Positions 1-4,797 of a stretch of 5,011 nucleotides of DNA are shown piece by piece. Numbering within the stretch: the first letter of the stretch is position 1; every line of letters begins with the position of its first letter. Source of the DNA: Natronomonas sp. (GTDB lineage: Archaea; Halobacteriota; Halobacteria; Halobacteriales; Haloarculaceae). The stretch spans positions 1 to 5,011 of the forward strand of contig SKKJ01000370.1 in the NCBI GenBank assembly GCA_007121575.1, in the 5' to 3' direction. The notes below the pieces were generated by a model. It saw only the letters and a program-made list of their open reading frames with translations, was not told the DNA's origin and did not search any database. The position numbers and the translations under genes are program-made.

Positions 1-243
1 CGCCACCGAACGGCGTCCGATGATGTGATCGCGACCTTCGAAAACCTCGTTCAGTGGTACGCTCAACACGTTAGCGACGGGACGCCGGCGGACGAAGTCA
101 TCGAGATATTACTCAGAGAAGCACGCATCGTAGACGCTGAGACACCGAACCTCGCGAAGTTGCTCGAAAGACACGATCTCGAGCAATCGGATTCGATAGC
201 GGAATTGGTGTCCGCGATTCGGAAAGAAAGCGAACGGAGATAG
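1..243 (+). CDS. 3' end of an unrecognised gene upstream of cheY (5' truncated by window)
   Basis: Frame 1 is open from the first base of the window to a TAG stop at 241-243, giving at least 80 residues. A GTG at 25 could start a 72-residue protein. The frame continues upstream without a stop, so I prefer the C-terminal part of a longer gene. The visible part is acidic and looks wholly alpha-helical, with amphipathic stretches around FENLVQWYAQHV, ADEVIEILLREARIV and AKLLERHDL, and ends in a charged tail (RKESERR). No catalytic motif, signal peptide or membrane segment is visible. It lies on the same strand as cheY, 115 nt upstream, so it may belong to the chemotaxis or archaellum locus. I do not recognise the family. 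The composition matches a real haloarchaeal protein rather than a shadow frame. Confidence 0.6.
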   Translation, partial: RHRTASDDVIATFENLVQWYAQHVSDGTPADEVIEILLREARIVDAETPNLAKLLERHDLEQSDSIAELVSAIRKESERR

Positions 244-292
244 GAACCCGAACGGTGAAACCGAGCAGCGATAGGTTCACCGTGCGAGTTCC
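243..292. repeat. Large imperfect inverted repeat (hairpin) after the upstream gene
   Basis: The arms 243-262 and 274-292 pair as GGAAC/GTTCC, then a partly mismatched middle, then CGGTGAAACC/GGTTCACCG with one bulged A at 260. By hand this gives 17 pairs, two mismatches and one bulge around an 11-nt loop. It begins at the last base of the upstream stop codon. It could be a transcript-end or processing hairpin, or an RNA regulatory element ahead of cheY. No long T run follows, so a classical terminator is not certain. Confidence 0.5.
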
Positions 293-293
293 G

Positions 294-310
294 CGCTGTT
301 TCGAACAGTG
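294..310. promoter_or_regulatory. Short palindrome upstream of cheY
   Basis: CGCTGTT and AACAGTG flank a TCG centre. The CTGTT/AACAG core is perfect, and the outer positions extend it with one G-T wobble. It lies about 50 nt before the cheY start. It could be a protein-binding site or a small hairpin; nothing else supports a role. Confidence 0.25.
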
Positions 311-326
311 AGTGTCCGAGCAGGTT

Positions 327-340
327 CACATGTGTATTCG
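327..340 (+). promoter_or_regulatory. Possible cheY promoter with CACATGTG palindrome
   Basis: The perfect 8-bp palindrome CACATGTG (327-334) runs into GTATTCG. The TGTGTATT stretch is centred about 24-26 nt before the cheY ATG, roughly where a haloarchaeal box A would sit for a leaderless or nearly leaderless mRNA. The match to a TATA consensus is weak. The palindrome overlapping this position could be an operator. Confidence 0.3.
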
Positions 341-358
341 ACGTAAAATCGCTCAGAG

Positions 359-715
359 ATGAATGTCCTGATAGCAGACGACTCAGAGTTCATGCGCAGT
401 CTCCTTCGAGAGATCCTTGACGGAGAATACACCATCGTCGATGAAGCAGAAAACGGTGTGGAAGCCATAGAGTTGTACAACGATCACAACCCGGATCTCG
501 TCATGATGGATATCGTGATGCCGATCAGAGACGGCATCGAGGCAACGAACGAGATCACCGACGCGGACCCAGGGGCGAAGGTCATCATGTGTACGAGCGT
601 CGGCCAAGAGCAAAAGATGAAAAGCGCAATTCAGGCCGGCGCACAGGGGTACATCACGAAACCGTTCCAGAAGCCGAGCGTCATCGATGAGATCGAGAGC
701 GTGGTGACCGGCTAG
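359..715 (+). CDS. cheY: CheY, chemotaxis response regulator
   Basis: This is a single receiver domain of 118 residues, the normal CheY length, with no output domain. All the key residues are visible: the acidic pocket D7-D8 in IADDSE, the phosphoacceptor D51 in VMMDIVMP, the switch T79/S80 in VIMCTSVGQ, the aromatic Y98 in GYIT, and K101-P102. In haloarchaea CheA phosphorylates CheY, and CheY-P acts on the archaellum motor through CheF adaptor proteins to control switching. It is followed after one base by cheC, whose product family dephosphorylates CheY-P, and then by cheD, so the three are almost certainly one transcript. No clear Shine-Dalgarno site precedes the ATG, consistent with a short leader or leaderless mRNA. 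The sequence is close to the MDG-type CheY family, with IRDG where MDG is usual. Confidence 0.95.
   Translation: MNVLIADDSEFMRSLLREILDGEYTIVDEAENGVEAIELYNDHNPDLVMMDIVMPIRDGIEATNEITDADPGAKVIMCTSVGQEQKMKSAIQAGAQGYITKPFQKPSVIDEIESVVTG
703..709 (+). promoter_or_regulatory. Ribosome binding site of cheC inside the end of cheY
   Basis: GGTGACC, in the last codons of cheY, matches the GGTGA part of the archaeal Shine-Dalgarno sequence and lies seven bases before the cheC ATG. It supports the ATG at 717 and coupled translation. Confidence 0.5.
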
Positions 716-716
716 T

Positions 717-1910
717 ATGCAAATCGACGTCGATTCGCTACAGACGTACAACGAATTAGCACGGGAGGGCGCTCACTCCGCGGCTCGGTCGTTATCACAG
801 TTGACTGGGATCGAGACACGTGTCGAGGTGACGAATCTCTCGCTCATGACGCCGAGCGATCTCCAGTATGAGTACGTTGGAAGCGAATTTTCAGCGATCC
901 GGATCGAACTTGATGGCGCACTCGTCGGTGAGACGGTGCTTACATTTGATACCGATGCTGGCGACCGGATTGCGGAGTCGCTCACGCCGAACGGGAACGA
1001 ACAGTTGCAGCGGAGTTCGATCGAGGAAGTCGGTAACATCATGACGAGTGGGTTCATCGACGGATGGGCTGACCACCTTGGAGAAGTTATCGATAGCTCT
1101 CCGCCAGTGTTCATCCAGGGTTCCGGTATGGACGTGTTGACGGCGTCGGCAATCAGCCGGGACGAGCAACTGTTCGTCTTCCGAAGCCGCGTCGAGTCGA
1201 CCGCCGAGTCGATCGATTTCGATATACTGTTCGTCCCCGATCGAACGAGCCTGTCGAGCGTTACCCGACCGACAGACGAGGGCATCTCGTTTAGAAAGCT
1301 CGAAGTGTTTAATTCGATGACGAGAAACGGGGCCGAACGAGCCGCCGAGAACATTACCGCGATGACGGGTTTTCAAACGGACGTTGAAATCAACCGTATG
1401 AAATTCGTCCCGATCGAGGAGATTCCAGTCACGGTCGGGGATCGACGATACGTCGGAACTGTAATGCAATTTTGCGGCAAACTCAACGGCTATCTCGTTA
1501 TTCTCTTCGACCATCCTTCCGCCGAAGCCGTCGTCGACGCGCTCGTTCCGATGGAAACCGACGGAGAATGGTCAGAGATGGAACAAAGCGCGATAAAAGA
1601 GTTGGGAAACATCATGACGAGCGGGTTCATCGACGGGTGGGCGAACGTCCTCGAGAGTTCGATCGATCACACGCCACCGACGTTTGTCTCGGATATGGGG
1701 TCGGCGATCATGAGTCCGATCGTGGGACGAATGGCGCAGACACAAGATCATGCGTTTGTGCTGGATTCGACGATCCAGACAGATAACGAAGGCACGTTTC
1801 GGTGTGAGATGTTGGCACTTCCGAACGGGACAGAACTTCGCGACGTGCTGTGTGACCTCCTCATCGAACGAGCCGAAAAGACACACGTCGATCCGAGCGA
1901 GGTGTTCTGA
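717..1910 (+). CDS. cheC: CheC-type CheY-P phosphatase, tandem two-domain form
   Basis: The 397 residues are about twice a normal CheC (around 200), made of two homologous CheC-like domains at roughly 1-190 and 192-390. Each half contains a full CheC/CheX/FliY phosphatase motif S-x3-E-x2-N-x22-P: S100, E104, N107, P130 in the first half and S291, E295, N298, P321 in the second. The 13 residues GNIMTSGFIDGWA occur in both (106-118 and 297-309), 191 residues apart. A usual CheC domain has a second such motif at its N-terminal helix. Here that position keeps E13 but has R16 for Asn in the first half, and S200 and R203 for Glu and Asn in the second, so those sites look degenerate. CheC proteins hydrolyse CheY-P and bind CheD, which is the next gene. 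It is cytosolic, with no membrane segment. Haloarchaea carry several CheC paralogues, including double-length ones; the number of this one cannot be assigned. Confidence 0.93.
   Translation: MQIDVDSLQTYNELAREGAHSAARSLSQLTGIETRVEVTNLSLMTPSDLQYEYVGSEFSAIRIELDGALVGETVLTFDTDAGDRIAESLTPNGNEQLQRSSIEEVGNIMTSGFIDGWADHLGEVIDSSPPVFIQGSGMDVLTASAISRDEQLFVFRSRVESTAESIDFDILFVPDRTSLSSVTRPTDEGISFRKLEVFNSMTRNGAERAAENITAMTGFQTDVEINRMKFVPIEEIPVTVGDRRYVGTVMQFCGKLNGYLVILFDHPSAEAVVDALVPMETDGEWSEMEQSAIKELGNIMTSGFIDGWANVLESSIDHTPPTFVSDMGSAIMSPIVGRMAQTQDHAFVLDSTIQTDNEGTFRCEMLALPNGTELRDVLCDLLIERAEKTHVDPSEVF
1032..1070 (+). repeat. Internal direct repeat of cheC, first copy
   Basis: These 39 bases encode GNIMTSGFIDGWA. 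They match 1605-1643 at 35 of 39 positions by hand count, and all four differences are at third codon positions. The copies are 573 nt (191 codons) apart and mark the intragenic domain duplication. Confidence 0.8.
1605..1643 (+). repeat. Internal direct repeat of cheC, second copy
   Basis: Second copy of the phosphatase-helix repeat, encoding the same 13 residues as 1032-1070 with four synonymous differences. Confidence 0.8.
1899..1904 (+). promoter_or_regulatory. Ribosome binding site deciding the cheD GTG start
   Basis: GAGGTG, inside the last codons of cheC, matches the archaeal Shine-Dalgarno core and ends nine bases before the GTG at 1914. It supports that unusual start and translational coupling of cheD to cheC. 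Confidence 0.55.
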
Positions 1911-1913
1911 GCC

Positions 1914-2417
1914 GTGGCGAGGCTCGTTAGTAAACGAGCAAATCAGACCGAGCGTACAAAGGTCTCGATTGCCGATTATGCGGTCGCGTCCGACGGGTCG
2001 TTGACGACGAGCGGTCTCGGATCGTGTCTGGGGATCGTCATTTACGATTCGAACGAACATATCAGTTCGCTTTTACATCCGATGCTTCCGCACAGAAACG
2101 GGGATTCATCTCGACTTCCCGAACGCTTCGTGGACTCCGGGATCGATCGAACCATACGATCGATCGTCGATGCCGGCGCTGACGAATCAACACTGCGTGC
2201 GAAGATAACCGGTGGAGCCGCGGTCATCGATTTCGGCGGCGATGACGAATCGATCGGCGATCGAAACGTTCGTGCGGCCCATGAGACGCTTTCGACTCAC
2301 GGGATACCCATTGTCGGAGAGGAGGTTGGCGGCGATCGTGGGCGAACAGTTCACGTCGAAGCCGAGACGGGAGTAGTCACCGTTAAGCGAACCGATGGCG
2401 TCAACAAGACGCTGTAG
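1914..2417 (+). CDS. cheD: CheD, chemoreceptor glutamine deamidase
   Basis: The 167-residue length is typical of CheD. The catalytic triad is recognisable by motif and spacing: T32 and C38 in TTSGLGSC, and H55 in HPMLP. The six-residue Thr-Cys and 17-residue Cys-His spacings equal those known in Thermotoga CheD. The downstream family features KITGGAAV (96-103), DRNVRAAHE and GIPIVGEEVGGDRGR are also present, followed by a beta hairpin ending VTVKRTDG. CheD deamidates specific glutamines of methyl-accepting receptors (Htr proteins) and forms a complex with CheC that ties receptor adaptation to CheY-P levels. Its position three bases after cheC fits this. The start is GTG, supported by an upstream GAGGTG; the N-terminal 13 or so residues are a poorly conserved basic and polar extension. 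Confidence 0.94.
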   Translation: MARLVSKRANQTERTKVSIADYAVASDGSLTTSGLGSCLGIVIYDSNEHISSLLHPMLPHRNGDSSRLPERFVDSGIDRTIRSIVDAGADESTLRAKITGGAAVIDFGGDDESIGDRNVRAAHETLSTHGIPIVGEEVGGDRGRTVHVEAETGVVTVKRTDGVNKTL

Positions 2418-2427
2418 CTGATTGGGT

Positions 2428-2446
2428 GTTTACTTTCACTTTCACT
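2428..2446 (+). terminator. Pyrimidine-rich tract, candidate terminator of the cheYCD operon
   Basis: Starting 11 nt after the cheD stop is a run of pyrimidines broken by single A residues, containing tandem TTTCAC units (2434-2439 and 2440-2445) preceded by TTTAC. Archaeal RNA polymerase terminates at T-rich tracts without needing a hairpin, and a new promoter begins just downstream, so this is a plausible operon end. Confidence 0.4.
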
Positions 2447-2460
2447 CCGGGGATGGCTGG

Positions 2461-2473
2461 CCGTTTTATTACG
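2461..2473 (+). promoter_or_regulatory. TATA-box promoter of the 53-residue gene, probably leaderless
   Basis: CCGTTTTATTACG contains a good box A (TTTTATTA, 2464-2471) centred about 26 nt before the ATG at 2493. That is the spacing expected if transcription starts at or beside the start codon, as is common in haloarchaea. Confidence 0.55.
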
Positions 2474-2492
2474 ATGAGTAGTACTGAAAGGT

Positions 2493-2654
2493 ATGTCAGT
2501 AGATGCGATCCAACAGGCGGAACACCCATCGCGGGCTCGAGTGCTTGAGGTCAGCGATCTTCCGGCATCGGAAGTCCAACGATATGCTGACAACGCGGGC
2601 GAGATTCACTTCGAGCGCCGGGGGAGTCGGACGTTTCTCGTGTCGGATCGATAG
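2493..2654 (+). CDS. Small conserved-type haloarchaeal protein, 53 residues, unknown function
   Basis: ATG at 2493 to TAG at 2652-2654 encodes 53 residues. The composition (acidic, few Lys, balanced Arg/Glu) is haloarchaeal. After a short polar N-terminus (MSVDAIQQAEHPSRA) it reads as strand-helix-strand-strand: VLEVSDL, then ASEVQRYADNAG, then EIHFERRG and RTFLVSD. This looks like a small compact alpha/beta fold. There is no Cys, no metal motif, no membrane segment and no obvious helix-turn-helix. A well-placed TATA box gives it its own promoter and favours a leaderless mRNA. It ends 45 nt before the nucleotidyltransferase gene on the same strand, so the two may be co-transcribed. I do not recognise a named family. 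Confidence 0.7.
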   Translation: MSVDAIQQAEHPSRARVLEVSDLPASEVQRYADNAGEIHFERRGSRTFLVSDR

Positions 2655-2699
2655 CTAGAGAGCGAGTACCTTTTGCGGTTTCAAGCGGTATGAGCCACC

Positions 2700-3407
2700 G
2701 TGAAAGCAGTCGTTCCAGCCGCCGGTCGTGGCTCTCGACTTCGGCCGAAAACCGACGATCGACCGAAAGCGCTGGTCACAGTCGGCGAAAAGCCGCTTCT
2801 CTCGCACGTTTTTGAGACGATTGAACCGCACGTGAGCGAGTACGTCGTCGTGATTGGATATCGCGGCGAGCAGACACGGGATCGGTTCGGTTCGAGGTAC
2901 AACGAAACGCCGATCACGTACGTCAAGCAGCCGAACCGAGACGGACTCGCTTCGGCCGTTCAACGGGCCGAATCGATCGTCGAAGGCAATTTTATCCAAC
3001 TCAACGGAGACAACGTTCTTCGCGGAAACGTCGATGACGTAATCCAGACGCATGAGAATCGAAACGCCGATGCGACGCTTTTGGTACAGAAGGTTTCCCG
3101 CGAGCGAGCGATGCGTGGCGGCGTTCTTTCAATGGAGGGTGACACCGTAAAACGGATCGTCGAAAAACCCGATGAGCCACCGTCTCGCCTCGCCGTTACC
3201 GGTTGTTTCGCGTTTTCGCCGAAGGTTTTCGATGCGATCGCATCGATCACGCCGTCAGCGCGGGGAGAATACGAATTACCTGACGCGATCGAATGGCTCG
3301 CCCGGAACGGCGGCACGATCGAAACCGTCGATTTTGACGGCTGGCGAGTTAACGTGAACACTGAAAAAGACATCGCGAGTGCCGAAGCCCGCCTCGACAC
3401 CGGATAA
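2700..3407 (+). CDS. Sugar-1-phosphate nucleotidyltransferase, AglF/RmlA-like
   Basis: The 235 residues form a single GT-A/Rossmann-type NTP transferase domain, with no left-handed beta-helix tail such as GlmU has. The nucleotide-binding signature AAGRGSRLRP (7-16) is followed by RPKALVTVGEKPLL (21-34). Further motifs are VVIGYRG, QPNRDGLASAV, the metal and base-binding LNGDN (D104), VEKP with K156, the sugar-pocket-type VTGCFAFSP, and RGEYELPDAI. It resembles Haloferax AglF, a glucose-1-phosphate uridylyltransferase of protein N-glycosylation, in length and motif order. Such enzymes make NDP-sugars from NTP and sugar-1-phosphate in the cytosol; the actual sugar and nucleotide cannot be read here. 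Two oddities: P6 where Leu is usual before AAG, and GWRVNVN with N218 where most relatives have the second metal-binding Asp. GTG at 2700 is the only start that keeps the first beta strand; the upstream ATG at 2690 is out of frame. Confidence 0.88.
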   Translation: MKAVVPAAGRGSRLRPKTDDRPKALVTVGEKPLLSHVFETIEPHVSEYVVVIGYRGEQTRDRFGSRYNETPITYVKQPNRDGLASAVQRAESIVEGNFIQLNGDNVLRGNVDDVIQTHENRNADATLLVQKVSRERAMRGGVLSMEGDTVKRIVEKPDEPPSRLAVTGCFAFSPKVFDAIASITPSARGEYELPDAIEWLARNGGTIETVDFDGWRVNVNTEKDIASAEARLDTG

Positions 3408-3483
3408 ACGACTGTGCGATGGATGAACGGTCTCGTACCACAAGGACAAAAAAGCAGATGTACGTCCGCCGTTGATCGAAGGT

Positions 3484-4128
3484 ATGGATCGCCGAACGGT
3501 AGTCACGATACTCATGGCTATCGCGATGGTGTGTTCACTGATCCCAGGGGGGAGTGTCGCCGCCGATTCGCCGGAAGAGAAGGCGACTGGAATATCTACC
3601 GTCGGACTCGATGCGTTGGTAACCGATCGGGTTCGAACCCATATCGCTTCAAACGGGATTGCTAGAACGGATACGGAAGGCGTCCTCGAACAACGGACGC
3701 GAAAGCACATCTATGAAGAGATTCATCGCACACCGGGAATCGACTTGAGCGAGCTCGTCGAAAACGCCGCTGTATCGAGATCGACGGTTCGATACCACGC
3801 GAACGTGCTCGAAGATGCGGGATTAATCGAGTCGACGACGGTCGCTGGAACGCTTCGATTCGCTCCAACTGGAGTTAATGCCGAACTGGCGGGCGTGTTG
3901 AACGCGGAACCGACGCGGACGGTTCTCGATGCCGTATTTGAGCACGAACCAGCGAGCGTGACGACGATCGCGGAGACGACTGAGAAAGCACCATCGACTG
4001 TCTCACATCACCTATCGGTGCTCGAAACTCGCAAGTTCGTCGATCGGGAACGGACCGGCGAGTCAGTCGTGACGTCGCTCACTAGCGAAACGCGGACGGC
4101 GATCGAATCAGCGCTGAGCACAGAGTAG
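3484..4128 (+). CDS. Membrane-anchored or secreted-type tandem winged-helix regulator
   Basis: 214 residues from the ATG at 3484. Residues 1-27 look like a Sec signal peptide or short anchor: basic MDRR, hydrophobic TVVTILMAIAMVCSLI, then PGGSVAA with a possible cleavage site near A26/A27. A polar linker follows (28-66). Two winged helix-turn-helix domains then occupy about 68-127 and 141-198. Their recognition helices share STVxxHxxVLE (STVRYHANVLE 100-110; STVSHHLSVLE 171-181), typical of ArsR/MarR-like DNA-binding domains. Haloarchaea have a family with this layout, a hydrophobic N-terminus before one or two winged helices; its topology and targets are unclear to me. If membrane-bound it could act as a one-component regulator at the envelope. 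C17 is not in a convincing lipobox. A TTG at 3472 would add four residues, but ATG is preferred. It converges on the carbonic anhydrase gene with 26 nt between stops. Confidence 0.82.
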   Translation: MDRRTVVTILMAIAMVCSLIPGGSVAADSPEEKATGISTVGLDALVTDRVRTHIASNGIARTDTEGVLEQRTRKHIYEEIHRTPGIDLSELVENAAVSRSTVRYHANVLEDAGLIESTTVAGTLRFAPTGVNAELAGVLNAEPTRTVLDAVFEHEPASVTTIAETTEKAPSTVSHHLSVLETRKFVDRERTGESVVTSLTSETRTAIESALSTE

Positions 4129-4154
4129 GCGCTCGGTATCCAGTCCGATAGTGA

Positions 4155-4655
4155 TTAGTCGAGTCGCTTTGATCCCTCGAGATATCGTCGAGAGAGTTCG
4201 ACGTACCGGTCGCCCGCTTGGTTCCAATGCGGATCTTCGATATCTTTGAGTTTCTTCGCCGGTGTGCCGGCATACAGCGTCTGCGGTTCGACGTCCGTTC
4301 CCTCGGTGACGAGACTGTTTGCCCCGACGATCGCACGCTCACCGACGACGGAGTCGTCCAGTACAGTCGCACCCATACCGACGAGTGCCCGTTCTTCGAC
4401 AACCGAGGCGTGAACGATCGCGGTGTGGCCGACCGTTGCGTACGGAGCGATCTCGACACCTTCGTGGAGGACTGCGTTGTCTTGGATGTTCGCCCCTTCG
4501 GCGATCTCGATCGAGCCGTGATCGCCACGAAGCGTCACGTTCGGCCAGATACTCGCTTTCGGCCCGATCGTCACATCTCCGATGACGACCGCGGCTGGGT
4601 CAACGTACGCACTTTCGTGAATATCCGGCTCGGTTCCCTCGAAACTTCGGATCAT
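4155..4655 (-). CDS. Gamma-class carbonic anhydrase-like hexapeptide-repeat protein
   Basis: 166 residues forming a left-handed beta helix of hexapeptide repeats (about 17-120) and a C-terminal helix (141-160). This is the short gamma carbonic anhydrase (CamH/YrdA/PaaY) architecture. The metal-binding histidines are visible as H64 (VLHEG), H77 (VGHTA) and H82 (VHA); the five-residue H77-H82 spacing equals that of the archaeal Cam enzyme. R43 and D45 in LRGD, and N56 and Q58 in ANIQDN, match the conserved active-site and trimer-interface residues. The acidic loop of Cam carrying the proton-shuttle Glu is absent, as is usual for the CamH group, so activity in CO2 hydration cannot be assumed. 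These proteins are trimers with Zn or Fe at subunit interfaces. No signal peptide, so cytosolic. The ATG at 4655 has a TATA-like element 27 nt upstream. An acyl or acetyltransferase of the same fold is less likely given the three His. Confidence 0.9.
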   Translation of the reverse strand: MIRSFEGTEPDIHESAYVDPAAVVIGDVTIGPKASIWPNVTLRGDHGSIEIAEGANIQDNAVLHEGVEIAPYATVGHTAIVHASVVEERALVGMGATVLDDSVVGERAIVGANSLVTEGTDVEPQTLYAGTPAKKLKDIEDPHWNQAGDRYVELSRRYLEGSKRLD

Positions 4656-4676
4656 ATGGTAGCTCTCGACGGAAGG

Positions 4677-4687
4677 GTGTTAAACAC
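4677..4687 (-). promoter_or_regulatory. Promoter of the carbonic anhydrase gene, palindromic box A
   Basis: On the minus strand GTGTTTAACAC contains TTTAA centred 27 nt before the ATG, the spacing of a leaderless haloarchaeal promoter. The element is a perfect inverted repeat, GTGTT and AACAC around one central base, so a regulator could bind over box A. Confidence 0.5.
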
Positions 4688-4760
4688 TGACGCTCTCGGT
4701 TTGGGTCGCCAGCGGAGGGAGCGAAGAGGCAAACCGTACGGATGAGAGACACGGACAGCC

Positions 4761-4770
4761 AAGTTTAAAT
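4761..4770 (+). promoter_or_regulatory. TATA-box promoter of leuA
   Basis: AAGTTTAAAT has a strong box A (TTTAAAT, 4764-4770) centred about 31 nt before the ATG at 4798. That predicts a very short leader and supports this ATG as the original leuA start, although it is not in frame with the conserved LeuA body. Confidence 0.55.
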
Positions 4771-4797
4771 AGCACGAGAACCCTTGGACGAATTGCA

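Noticed and set aside
891..1514. 207-residue and 193-residue (773-1354) minus-strand open frames inside cheC
   Set aside because: The plus strand encodes a conserved CheC. The minus frames have non-haloarchaeal composition and arise from the codon pattern of the sense gene.
2690..2702. ATG at 2690 as start of the nucleotidyltransferase
   Set aside because: It is in a different frame, which gives an Arg/Ser-rich unrelated peptide.
3472..3483. TTG at 3472 as start of the winged-helix protein
   Set aside because: It would add only MIEG before MDRR; ATG at 3484 gives a normal signal-peptide n-region, and there is no ribosome binding site favouring TTG.
3517..3534. Lipobox at AMVC in the winged-helix protein's N-terminus
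   Set aside because: The residue before Cys is Val rather than Gly, Ala or Ser, so it does not fit a lipoprotein signal.
4218..4745. 175-residue open frame on the plus strand opposite the carbonic anhydrase gene
   Set aside because: It is an antisense shadow of a clearly recognisable gamma carbonic anhydrase, lacks any family motif, and runs through the divergent promoter region.
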